64,000 nt of DNA from contig JANQPL010000012.1 of assembly GCA_028289425.1 (NCBI GenBank), forward strand, positions 1 to 64,000, in the 5' to 3' direction. This stretch comes from Alphaproteobacteria bacterium (GTDB lineage: Bacteria > Pseudomonadota > Alphaproteobacteria > JANQMY01). The first letter of the stretch is position 1. Every line of letters starts with the position of its first letter. The notes under the pieces are model-generated. The model had not been told where the DNA came from, ran no database searches, and saw only the letters and a program-made list of their open reading frames with translations. Position numbers and translations under genes: made by a program. Positions 1 to 7,696 of the stretch are shown here, one piece after another.

Positions 1-1094
1 GCGAATTTGACACCGGCGGCATCGGCCATACGCTGATCTTTGGTGGCGAATACATCAACACCTCGTCGCGGCAAGATCGGTTAAATGCCTTTTGGGATAC
101 AACGTCGGATGACAATGAGGTCTTCACAATCATGCGTCCGCTCAACTTGAGAGGCGGCGTTGGTGTCAACTCGTCGGGCGTTACGACAACGAATAATTTT
201 AACGACCCGGCAGCCTTTAACGACGACACGGATGTGGACATCAATGTTTATTCCGCGTACATCCAGGATCAGATCGAAGTTACAGAGTGGTTGGATCTTG
301 TTGGCGGCATCCGGTATGACCGGTTTGAAATCGACGTCGACAATCTTGACCCGAGTAATCGGGAGTTTCGGTCGCGCAATGATGATGAGCTATCACCGCG
401 CGGTGGCGTGATCATCAAGCCGGTCGAGAATATGTCGGTCTACGCAAGCTACAGCAAAACCTTCCTGCCGCGTAGCGGCGAGCAGTTTTCAAATATCAAT
501 GGCGTCAATAACGCGCTCGAACCGGATACGTTCCGTAACCTCGAGGGCGGTATCAAGATTGACTTCACCCCTCAGTTGAGCTTCACAGCGGCCTATTTCG
601 AGATCAAACAAAAATCACCGCAGCCTGCCGATTTGGATCCAACGACGCTGGACGTTATCGAGTCTGTCATCGAGGGTTTTGAGGTTCAACTCCAAGGCCA
701 AGTCAACGACTGGTGGTTTGTCTCTGGCGGTTACAGCTATCTCGATGGCGAGCAAGTCGATAATACGGGGGCCGGAACAGGCCTGCGCCCACGTGAGTTG
801 CCCGAACATATGTTCTCTGTCTGGAATGACTTCTTGGTGACGGACAGATTAGGCCTTGGGTTTGGTCTGACGTATCAAGACGAAAGCTTCGTTAACAACG
901 GCAATACCGCGGTCCTGCCGAGCTATGTTCGGCTAGATGCAGCGGCATACTATGACGTCACTGATGATATCCGCGTTCAGGTGAACATTGAGAACCTGAC
1001 GGACAAGCTGTACTTCCCGAATTCGCACAGCACGCACCAAGTGACTGTGGGCGCGCCCATTAACGCGCGTTTTGCTATCGTTGGGCGCATCTAA
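1..1094 (+). CDS. TonB-dependent siderophore receptor, C-terminal part (5' end outside window)
   Basis: The reading frame is open from base 3 and continues upstream of the window, so the first internal ATG at 132 is not a start. The roughly 363 visible residues are the last part of an outer-membrane beta-barrel with alternating amphipathic strands and aromatic girdles (for example GIRYDRF, SVYASYSKTF, VSGGYSYLDGE). The end NLTDKLYFPNS followed by a final strand is typical of ferric-siderophore receptors, close in style to the Fiu/catecholate group. Such receptors import iron chelates using TonB-ExbBD energy. The last residue is Ile rather than the usual Phe/Trp. Plug and TonB box lie outside the window, so the ligand cannot be assigned. 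Confidence 0.9.
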   Translation, partial: EFDTGGIGHTLIFGGEYINTSSRQDRLNAFWDTTSDDNEVFTIMRPLNLRGGVGVNSSGVTTTNNFNDPAAFNDDTDVDINVYSAYIQDQIEVTEWLDLVGGIRYDRFEIDVDNLDPSNREFRSRNDDELSPRGGVIIKPVENMSVYASYSKTFLPRSGEQFSNINGVNNALEPDTFRNLEGGIKIDFTPQLSFTAAYFEIKQKSPQPADLDPTTLDVIESVIEGFEVQLQGQVNDWWFVSGGYSYLDGEQVDNTGAGTGLRPRELPEHMFSVWNDFLVTDRLGLGFGLTYQDESFVNNGNTAVLPSYVRLDAAAYYDVTDDIRVQVNIENLTDKLYFPNSHSTHQVTVGAPINARFAIVGRI

Positions 1095-1100
1095 CGATTT

Positions 1101-1131
1101 AGGATTTGGGCTGACGGTCAGCCCAAATCCT
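1101..1131. terminator. Perfect 15-bp inverted repeat after the TonB receptor
   Basis: Arms 1101-1115 and 1117-1131 are exactly complementary around a single central base and begin seven bases after the receptor stop codon. The opposing gene at 1148-1435 ends just beyond, so the hairpin could end transcription from both sides. No clear T-tract follows on the plus strand. Confidence 0.6.
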
Positions 1132-1147
1132 CTCCGTTCATACCGCT

Positions 1148-1435
1148 CTAAATGCGCTCGTCGTGGCCTGCCGGCACCACATGGGCGCCCGGCGCCTCGC
1201 CGTCCAATTCCGATGTGGAAGAGAAAAGACCTTGGGCCGCGCCACACAGATCGGGCCGCTCGATGCAGGTTTTTTCGAGATCGATGAGTGAGGTGGCTAC
1301 TTGTTCCCCCACCATGTTGATCACAATGGGAACGTAGGCGTGCACGCGCACCTGAATCGCCTCAAATGTGCTGGCGGGGATGAACACCGCGAAGACCGCC
1401 AGCCAAAACAACGCACGCAACAAAAACATAGCCAC
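1148..1435 (-). CDS. Small secreted or membrane-anchored protein, DUF5330-like
   Basis: A 95-residue protein starting MAMFLLRALFWLAVFAVFIPAS, a clear N-terminal hydrophobic segment (signal or anchor, about residues 3-22). A predicted helix follows, then a short region with two cysteines in the context CIERPDLC. This order (hydrophobic N-terminus, one helix, paired Cys) matches small DUF5330-type proteins of alphaproteobacteria, whose function is unknown. The C-terminal 25 residues look disordered. It is convergent with the TonB receptor and has no operon partner. The family match is from memory of the motif. Confidence 0.6.
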   Translation of the reverse strand: MAMFLLRALFWLAVFAVFIPASTFEAIQVRVHAYVPIVINMVGEQVATSLIDLEKTCIERPDLCGAAQGLFSSTSELDGEAPGAHVVPAGHDERI

Positions 1436-1658
1436 ACTGTATCCTAAACCTGCACTTTAGGACCTTAACGATTTGGTATTTAGTTCAAGTAAATCCCAAA
1501 TACTTAATTTTAGACATCGATGTAAAAACGGCGCAGATTAGGGTCGTATACTTAATATTCTCTTCAGCTTTTGGTAAGAAGACGCGGAGAATCGCTGCAT
1601 TTGCGCGCGAATTGCGTGCGGCATGAGTGCACATAGATAGGGTACATTGATAGGGTAC
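1436..1658. other. Intergenic region with AT-rich hairpin and 12-nt tandem repeat
   Basis: No gene is seen. It holds a 12-bp imperfect hairpin (arms 1471-1482 and 1490-1501, one mismatch, 7-nt loop) and, just before the next gene, the 12-nt direct repeat gatagggtacat at 1636-1647 and 1649-1660. The second copy runs into the ATG start of the DUF1491 gene. Confidence 0.5.
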
Positions 1659-2006
1659 ATGGATCGCGAACCGCGGCTACAGACCGATTTCTGGGTGAAG
1701 GCCTATCTGCGCCGCTGTGAGGCCGAGGGCGGAGCGGCCTTTGTGGTGCGCCGGGGCAATCGGGAAGCCGGTGTGGTGCTGATCAAGATTAACGATTTGG
1801 ACGGCAACTTTTTGGTGCTGACGCGGTCCCGCGATATGGACGGTGCGCTCATTTGGCGCCGGGGCACAGGGCCAAACCCGGTTGAAGAGGCGGTCGCCGA
1901 CAGCTATTTGGAAAAACAGCTCAATTTTGACCCGGATCTATGGGTTGTAGAGGTCGAAGACCGGGATGGCCGTCATTTCCTTGATGAGCCCGTGCTGACC
2001 GATTGA
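1659..2006 (+). CDS. DUF1491 family protein
   Basis: A 115-residue soluble protein. Visible family features are the N-terminal LQTDFWVKAYLRRCEAEGG block, an acidic middle, and the C-terminal block WVVEVEDRDGRHFLDEP, which are typical of DUF1491 proteins found almost only in alphaproteobacteria. ATG at 1659 is chosen over an in-frame TTG at 1647 because it starts near the conserved region. Function is unknown. It lies about 80 bases upstream of prfC on the same strand and could share its transcript. Confidence 0.8.
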   Translation: MDREPRLQTDFWVKAYLRRCEAEGGAAFVVRRGNREAGVVLIKINDLDGNFLVLTRSRDMDGALIWRRGTGPNPVEEAVADSYLEKQLNFDPDLWVVEVEDRDGRHFLDEPVLTD

Positions 2007-2084
2007 GCTTATGCCGCTCTTAACTCGGCTTGTGGTCCAAGTCGTTCTGAGCTACACCCCGCGGCTTCATACAAGGAGAAACAA

Positions 2085-3680
2085 GTGAGTACCGCTGAAG
2101 CACCAGCCGCCGAATTGTCTGCGCCCAAAGCACACGGCCCGCAAACCCGGCGTACCTTTGCGATTATCTCGCACCCGGACGCGGGCAAGACCACGCTGAC
2201 GGAACATCTGTTGTTGCTTGGCGGGGCAATACGGCTGGCGGGTCAAGTGAAGGCGCGGGGCGACAACAGGCGCGCCCGGTCGGACTGGATGAAGATCGAG
2301 CAGCAGCGGGGTATTTCGGTAACCACGGCGGTGATGACCTTCGAATATGAAGACGTCACCTTCAATCTGCTGGATACGCCGGGCCACGAAGACTTCAGTG
2401 AAGATACCTACCGTACGCTGACAGCCGCGGACTCGGCCGTCATGGTGATCGACGCCGCGAAGGGGATTGAAGCCCAGACGCGCAAATTGTTCGAAGTCTG
2501 CCGGTTGCGCGACATTCCGATCATCACCTTTGTGAACAAGATGGACCGGGAAGCGCGCGATCCTTTCGATTTGATCGAAGAGGTGGCGGATCAGTTGGCG
2601 CTCGACACGGCGCCGGTCATGTGGCCGGCCGGCATGGGCAGCCGCTTTAGAGGGTGTTTTGATCTGAGGACGGATGACTTCGTCGCCTTTACCGATCAAG
2701 GTAATCAGCGCGTGGGCCACAACGCCATCGCCGATTACCTGGACGAAGAAGAACGCTCGGAGCTTAATGAGAATGTGGAGCTGGTGCGGGAAGCCTGTCC
2801 ACAATTCGATCTGGAGGCCTATCGGGAAGGGCATTTGACACCGGTTTTCTTCGGCAGCGCGCTTAAGAACTTCGCTGTCGAGGAACTGCTTACCGGGGTG
2901 CACCATTGGGCGCCCCAGCCGCGAGCGCAAGCGGCAACCACGCGAGAAGTATCGCCCGAGGAAAAGAAAGTGTCCGGATTTGTGTTCAAAGTACAGGCCA
3001 ATATGGATCCCAATCACCGGGACCGGGTTGCCTTCATGCGCCTTTGTTCAGGTAAGTTTCGCCGGGGCATGAAGCTCAACCAAATCGGCACCGGAAAGAC
3101 CATCGGCATTCACAATCCCATTTTGTTCTTTGCGCAAAACCGTGAACTGGTGGACGAAGCGTTTCCCGGCGACATCATCGGCATTCCCAATCACGGTGTG
3201 CTGCGGGTGGGCGATACACTGACGGAGGGGGAAGAGCTTCAGTTCACGGGCATACCGAGCTTTGCCCCGGAAATCCTACAGCGCGTACGCCTTGACGACC
3301 CCATGAAGCTGAAGCATTTGCGCCGCGCGCTTGAAAGCCTGGCGGAAGAGGGCGTGACCCAAGTGTTTAAACCGATGATCGGCGCCCAATGGATCATCGG
3401 TGTGGTGGGTCAGCTTCAGCTAGAAGTCCTCAAAGAACGGATCGCCGCCGAATATAACATCGATGTGGGGCTGGAGCCTGCGCCGTTCGAAACCGCGCGA
3501 TGGGTTTACGCGGACAATGACGCCGACGTGAAAGCGTTCGTCGATCGCAATAAGGGCGCCATGGCCGAAGATCGGGATGGAGCACCTGTGTTCCTTGCCA
3601 AGAGCGGCTGGGAACTTAATTATGCTAGCGAGAAGTTTCCTAACGTCCGATTTGAAGCAACGCGCGAGCGCACCACCTAA
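2085..3680 (+). CDS. prfC: Peptide chain release factor 3 (RF3)
   Basis: A 531-residue translational GTPase that removes RF1/RF2 from the ribosome after peptide release. G1 is HPDAGKTT (about residues 30-37), followed by switch I with QQRGIS, G3 DTPGHEDF, G4 NKMD and the RF3-specific extension with YREGHLTPVFFGSALKN. The length matches the family (about 530). The start is GTG at 2085, preceded by a strong AAGGAG at 2071-2076. It is followed after 15 bases by an MscS channel and then by the arfA candidate, all on the plus strand. The unit thus links translation termination with ribosome rescue. Confidence 0.97.
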   Translation: MSTAEAPAAELSAPKAHGPQTRRTFAIISHPDAGKTTLTEHLLLLGGAIRLAGQVKARGDNRRARSDWMKIEQQRGISVTTAVMTFEYEDVTFNLLDTPGHEDFSEDTYRTLTAADSAVMVIDAAKGIEAQTRKLFEVCRLRDIPIITFVNKMDREARDPFDLIEEVADQLALDTAPVMWPAGMGSRFRGCFDLRTDDFVAFTDQGNQRVGHNAIADYLDEEERSELNENVELVREACPQFDLEAYREGHLTPVFFGSALKNFAVEELLTGVHHWAPQPRAQAATTREVSPEEKKVSGFVFKVQANMDPNHRDRVAFMRLCSGKFRRGMKLNQIGTGKTIGIHNPILFFAQNRELVDEAFPGDIIGIPNHGVLRVGDTLTEGEELQFTGIPSFAPEILQRVRLDDPMKLKHLRRALESLAEEGVTQVFKPMIGAQWIIGVVGQLQLEVLKERIAAEYNIDVGLEPAPFETARWVYADNDADVKAFVDRNKGAMAEDRDGAPVFLAKSGWELNYASEKFPNVRFEATRERTT

Positions 3681-3695
3681 ACCGGTACCCAACCC

Positions 3696-4859
3696 ATGGA
3701 CTCATTCGCGGAATTCTGGACCATCGTCGAGAATGTATGGCAGGACACGGTGCTGGGAATCAGTGTCAGCCGGCTGATGATTGGCATTGGCATCCTGTTC
3801 CTTTTTTTCGTGCTGCGTTCCCTGATCGCGCGTTTCCTCATTTATGAGTTAAGGCTCCTGACAAAGCGCACCAAAACCGAATATGACGATTTGGTTCTGG
3901 AGGCCCTGGCAGAACCGTTCAAGCTCATACCCATTGCGATTGGCATTTTCGTCGCCGGACAGACCATGGAACTGGAAGGAATGGCAGCGCTGATCGTGCA
4001 AAATGTGGTGATCTCGCTGGTCACTGTCATCATCTTTTGGGGCCTCTACAAAATTACGGATCCCTTGGCGCGGGCGCTTTCTCGATTTGAGCATATCCTC
4101 ACGCGGCCTTTGACCAATTGGCTGGTGCGCGCACTTAAAGTGATTTTCGTCGTGATCGGAAGTGCCGCGGTTCTTGAAGTGTGGGGCATTCAAGTGGCCC
4201 CTCTGATCGCCGGCGCCGGCCTGTTTGGCGTGGCCGTCGCCCTTGGTGCACAGGACATGTTCAAGAACCTAATCGCCGGCATCTCCATCATTGTGGAGCG
4301 CCGCTTTTCGCCCGGCGATTGGATTAAAGTGGACGGCGTGGTCGAAGGCACGGTGGAGAATATCGGCTTCCGTTCGACCCTGGTGCGCCAGTTCGACAAG
4401 GCGGAAGTTTATGTGCCCAATGCCAAGCTGTCGGACGATGCGGTGGTGAACTTCACCAAAATGACCCACCGGCGGATCTATTGGAAGATCGGCGTGGAAT
4501 ACCGCACCACGAAAGAGCAATTGCGGCTTATTCGAGATCAAATCGAAGACTTTATTCTGACCCATGACGAATTTGCCAAGCCACCGGAAGTTGCCACCTT
4601 CGTGCGTATCGACAGTTTCAACGATTCCTCGATCGATATCATGGTCTACTGCTTCACGAAAACCACGATTTGGGGCGAGTGGCTCGCCCTCAAAGAAGAA
4701 CTGGCCTATCGCATTAAGGATATTGTGGAAGGTGCGGGCACGGGCTTTGCTTTTCCCAGCCAGTCCCTATATGTGGAAAGCCTGCCGGCTCAGGATCGGC
4801 CGGAACCCTTTGTTCCGCCCACCAAGCCGGCAAAGTCAGAACCCGTATTGGAGAGCTGA
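3696..4859 (+). CDS. Small-conductance mechanosensitive ion channel, MscS family
   Basis: A 387-residue inner-membrane protein. Several hydrophobic segments lie in the first 150 residues. The pore helix GAGLFGVAVALGAQDMFKN is followed by the beta domain with RRFSPGDWIKVDGVVEGTVENIGFRST and the cytoplasmic alpha/beta domain. These are MscS hallmarks. It releases solutes on hypo-osmotic shock. The C-terminal tail is rich in Pro and Lys. It sits 15 bases after prfC and 14 bases before the arfA candidate, probably one operon. In Escherichia coli, arfA lies next to another mechanosensitive channel gene, mscL, a curious parallel. Confidence 0.93.
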   Translation: MDSFAEFWTIVENVWQDTVLGISVSRLMIGIGILFLFFVLRSLIARFLIYELRLLTKRTKTEYDDLVLEALAEPFKLIPIAIGIFVAGQTMELEGMAALIVQNVVISLVTVIIFWGLYKITDPLARALSRFEHILTRPLTNWLVRALKVIFVVIGSAAVLEVWGIQVAPLIAGAGLFGVAVALGAQDMFKNLIAGISIIVERRFSPGDWIKVDGVVEGTVENIGFRSTLVRQFDKAEVYVPNAKLSDDAVVNFTKMTHRRIYWKIGVEYRTTKEQLRLIRDQIEDFILTHDEFAKPPEVATFVRIDSFNDSSIDIMVYCFTKTTIWGEWLALKEELAYRIKDIVEGAGTGFAFPSQSLYVESLPAQDRPEPFVPPTKPAKSEPVLES

Positions 4860-4873
4860 ATTGGAGATTTGAA

Positions 4874-5053
4874 ATGAGAAAGGTAAAGAGGCGGCGGAAC
4901 CCCGTCGCGGCGCGATTATCCAAATCGCGTTTCAAGCCAAAAACCGTCCTTGCACGGAAAGGCAAGGGAAGTTACAGGCGCCGGTCGAAACACCCACAAG
5001 GGGGACACGATCGGCGCTTTTTTGTTGCGCGGCGTTTGCGTGGGGCCGCCTAA
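4874..5053 (+). CDS. arfA: Alternative ribosome-rescue factor ArfA, with terminator inside the gene
   Basis: A 59-residue very basic protein. Residues 29-40 read RKGKGSYRRRSKH, matching the ArfA core KGKGSYMRKGKH of Escherichia coli, and residues 9-27 align with the upstream helix of ArfA. GGAG at 4863-4866 precedes ATG by 7 bases. ArfA recruits RF2 to ribosomes stalled on mRNAs lacking a stop codon. The gene contains an intrinsic terminator (4978-5023) whose T-tract encodes F49-F50, 28 bases before the TAA. Most transcripts should therefore lack a stop codon, and the product would be made stably only when trans-translation is overloaded. Its last four bases overlap the convergent DUF2336 gene. 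The call rests on motif recall and the regulatory layout. Confidence 0.8.
   Translation: MRKVKRRRNPVAARLSKSRFKPKTVLARKGKGSYRRRSKHPQGGHDRRFFVARRLRGAA
4978..5023 (+). terminator. Intrinsic terminator embedded in the arfA coding sequence
   Basis: Left arm gcgccggtcg (4978-4987) pairs with cgatcggcgc (5008-5017): 10 bp with one G-U. The 20-nt loop can form a small inner ccc/ggg stem. Six T follow at 5018-5023. The stop codon of the gene is only at 5051-5053, so termination here yields a non-stop mRNA of about 50 codons. This is close to the 53-55 residue active ArfA made from truncated mRNA in Escherichia coli. Confidence 0.85.
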
Positions 5054-6168
5054 GCCGCGATGGACTCTTTCTCGATGGTCATCCGGCGTACCCGCCAGAA
5101 CCGCATGACGCGCTGGGCGGTTTCGGTATCGATCTTGTCATAGATCCGCAGCAGCACATTGGTGTTGTTGAGATTGCGCAGCTGTCCTTTATCCATTAAC
5201 AAAATGATTGTCGAAAAGGTGGAGCGGTCGAATTGACTTGCTTTGCAGGCAATTGCAATGGCCTCGCCTGTCGGGTCGCTCAGCACCCGATTGGCGGAGC
5301 GCTCATCAAGCCCGGTCAAGTGCGAAAAGGCGCATAGGAATTCGCGAATTTTCTTTTCCCGCACCATCCGCACCAGGAATGACTCATTGAGTTCCTTTCG
5401 GCTGGCGGCTTGTTCCACATATTGCTGTGCGCGGGTGAGCTTTTTTTCCGATGTCTCCAAATCCCGCGACAGGCTGTCGGTGGTGCGTTGGATCGCCTCG
5501 TCGACCATATCGGGGTCCAACCCCTTATTCCGGTCCAGAATGTAGCTGCGCAGCTTCGATGAAACGAAGAAGAACATGTCATTCATCAAGTCCGGCGGCA
5601 GGTCCTGACGTTGGATGATAGGGGCCTGGAGCGCTTTGTTTTTCTCACTACGCTGAACAATGGTTTCCATAGATCCGCGAGAAATGACGGCTCCTTCATT
5701 TGCGACCAATTTGAGAAAAACCTGATCGTTTCCCCGTTCCACAAGTTCGTCGGTCACTTTTTCGCTGATCGTATTGCGCTCACAGATCGCGGCCATATGT
5801 TCTTGCCCCTGCAGGCGGATGATGGCAATGAGATCAGCATCATGCAGAACGCCGCTTTGGCTCAAGACGGAGTGTGCAACCTCGATTTCGTCGTTGGCCA
5901 ATTGAGATATCAGATTACGTGGCGCTTCTGGCACGCAAGATAAGCGTTCGGCCAGTTCTTTGCGGACGCTCATTTCGAATTCTCGGGCGATTTGGCCCGC
6001 GATAGCGCCGAAATTCTCCGCCTGGCTGGCGTCGAAATCCTCGGTCGACTCGAGAAAAACATCGGTAATGCCGCGTAACAGCTCGCGCCTTTTCTCGCTC
6101 GATGGTTCTTTGGCCAAGGTAAGAAGGTCGTTCAGACGGCTCGGTGCTGAAGTCATAACTGAGGCCAT
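5050..6168 (-). CDS. DUF2336 domain-containing protein
   Basis: A 372-residue soluble, mostly helical protein. It has HEAT-like pairs of helices in the first 250 residues, including ELAERLSCVPEAPRNLISQLANDEIEVAHSVLSQS and LVANEGAVISRGSMETIVQRSEK, which is the DUF2336 pattern of alphaproteobacteria. The C-terminal 120 residues are helical with ARQ/KK-rich stretches. Molecular function is unknown. ATG at 6168 or 6153 are both possible starts. The gene is convergent with arfA and overlaps it by 4 bases. Confidence 0.85.
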   Translation of the reverse strand: MASVMTSAPSRLNDLLTLAKEPSSEKRRELLRGITDVFLESTEDFDASQAENFGAIAGQIAREFEMSVRKELAERLSCVPEAPRNLISQLANDEIEVAHSVLSQSGVLHDADLIAIIRLQGQEHMAAICERNTISEKVTDELVERGNDQVFLKLVANEGAVISRGSMETIVQRSEKNKALQAPIIQRQDLPPDLMNDMFFFVSSKLRSYILDRNKGLDPDMVDEAIQRTTDSLSRDLETSEKKLTRAQQYVEQAASRKELNESFLVRMVREKKIREFLCAFSHLTGLDERSANRVLSDPTGEAIAIACKASQFDRSTFSTIILLMDKGQLRNLNNTNVLLRIYDKIDTETAQRVMRFWRVRRMTIEKESIAA

Positions 6169-6240
6169 TCGCGTGATGATTAAAGACGTGCGTGAATGGC
6201 TAAAGGATGGCTCAAAAATGTAAAAAAACGATGGGATCGA

Positions 6241-6279
6241 TAGTTAAACCTGTCATAGATACAGTTACAGGTTTAACTA
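6241..6279. promoter_or_regulatory. Perfect 13-bp inverted repeat between DUF2336 gene and aminotransferase
   Basis: Arms 6241-6253 (tagttaaacctgt) and 6267-6279 (acaggtttaacta) are exactly complementary with a 13-nt loop. It lies 22 bases past the stop of the upstream aminotransferase gene and 73 bases before the DUF2336 start. It could be a terminator for the former or an operator for the latter. No T-tract follows it on either strand. Confidence 0.5.
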
Positions 6280-6300
6280 AAATTATCCCGGTACGGATCT

Positions 6301-7626
6301 CTAATGCGCTTTCGCCAGCGCTTGATCGATTGATGTCTCCAGGATGGTCACCATCTGATCGATCTCTTCTTCCGCAATGATATAAGGGGGGCCAAGCGTA
6401 ATGATGTCGCGCACGGGCCCCGTGCCACCCGGATAGAAAAAGGCACCGTTTGCCATGCCGGCGCCCACGATCCGGTTGGTGATGTTGTCTTCCGGCGCAA
6501 ACCGCTCCAACGTTTCACGGTCTTTGACGATTTCCAACGACCACAGAAAACCACGGCCTCTGATTTCCGCCACATGCGGATGTTGCGCCAACCGGTTCAA
6601 ATGGCGCTCCAGCACGGGGGCCATTTCTTGCACCCGATCCACTAATTTTTCCCGTTCCATAATGTCGAGCACCGCATTCGACGCAGCGCAGGCGGACGAT
6701 TGCCCACCATAGGTGTAGAACATGAGGCTCTGATTGTTCTCGACCAGCACGTCGACAATCTCGTCGGTGGCGTAGACGCCCACCAGCGGTGCGTACCCGG
6801 CGGTCAGGCCTTTGCCGGACACCATGATGTCGGCTTTGATGTCCCAATGTTCGCTGCCGAACCGTTTGCCGGTGCGGCCAAAACCGGTCATGACCTCGTC
6901 GGCGATCAGCAGGAGGCCGTAACGCTTGCAGATCTCTTGAACCTTTGGCCAGTAATTGTCGGGTGGGACGATGGCGCCGCCGCTCGACCCGATGATCGGT
7001 TCGCCGATAACAGCGGCAACGGTCTCTGGGCCTTCGGCAATGATGATTTCTTCCAGCGCCTGCGCACAGGCCCCGCCGCAATCGCCGCCGCCCCGTTCAT
7101 GATGGCGCAGGGGATAGGGCGTGGGCGCCAGCGGCACTTGGTTCCACATGGGCTCCAATCCTGCGCGCCGGCTGTCATGTCCGCTTACGGATAAACACGC
7201 GACTGTGGTGCCGTGATAGGAAATGTCCCGGCCGATAATCTTGTAGCGGCTCGGTTCACCGCGGTTTACGTGGTAGAGCCGCGCTAGACGCAAGGCCACG
7301 TCCACGGCTTCCGACCCACCGCTCGACAAGTGGACGCGCGGCAAGTGTTTCGGCAGCCACTTCTTTTGTAGGCGCTCCACCAACCCAAGGCGGTCGTCGG
7401 TGGCGAAAGGCGGCACGATATAGTTTTTCTCCGCCATGCTGCGTGCGACGGCCTCAACCACCTCTTGGCGCCCATGTCCGATATTGGCGACAATCGCGCC
7501 GCCCGATGCGTCGAGGATCGCGTGGCCATCCTTGGTGTAGAGAAAGCAGCCTTCCGACCGCGCAATTTCTACTGTCCGGCCGCTCGGTACAAAAGGCCAG
7601 GGAGGCAGATCCTGCTTTGGGCTCAT
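6301..7626 (-). CDS. Class III PLP-dependent aminotransferase
   Basis: A 441-residue fold-type I aminotransferase. The start region SEGCFLYTKDGHAILDASGGAIVANIGHG is the typical class III N-terminus. LLIADEVMTGFGRTGK contains the conserved Asp for the PLP ring nitrogen, and SGKGLTAGYAPL contains the Schiff-base Lys. These enzymes transfer amino groups from omega-amino acids or diamines to a keto acid. The gene follows ornithine decarboxylase on the same strand after 70 bases, so a diamine or polyamine-related substrate is a reasonable guess, but the motifs do not fix it. Confidence 0.9.
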   Translation of the reverse strand: MSPKQDLPPWPFVPSGRTVEIARSEGCFLYTKDGHAILDASGGAIVANIGHGRQEVVEAVARSMAEKNYIVPPFATDDRLGLVERLQKKWLPKHLPRVHLSSGGSEAVDVALRLARLYHVNRGEPSRYKIIGRDISYHGTTVACLSVSGHDSRRAGLEPMWNQVPLAPTPYPLRHHERGGGDCGGACAQALEEIIIAEGPETVAAVIGEPIIGSSGGAIVPPDNYWPKVQEICKRYGLLLIADEVMTGFGRTGKRFGSEHWDIKADIMVSGKGLTAGYAPLVGVYATDEIVDVLVENNQSLMFYTYGGQSSACAASNAVLDIMEREKLVDRVQEMAPVLERHLNRLAQHPHVAEIRGRGFLWSLEIVKDRETLERFAPEDNITNRIVGAGMANGAFFYPGGTGPVRDIITLGPPYIIAEEEIDQMVTILETSIDQALAKAH

Positions 7627-7664
7627 GGTCGATCCTTCTTAAGCGCGAACGATCGGTGAGCTTA

Positions 7665-7678
7665 TCACGGGCCCGTGA
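7665..7678. promoter_or_regulatory. 14-bp palindrome between odc and aminotransferase
   Basis: The sequence tcacgggcccgtga is a perfect palindrome inside the 70-base gap between the two genes. It may act as a protein-binding site or a weak hairpin separating the expression of odc and the aminotransferase. Nothing more can be concluded. Confidence 0.35.
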
Positions 7679-7696
7679 AGGGGAAAGACGGGAATC

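Noticed and set aside
2067-3017. Antisense frame of about 316 codons in prfC
   Set aside because: Shadow of the RF3 gene; no start context or domain.
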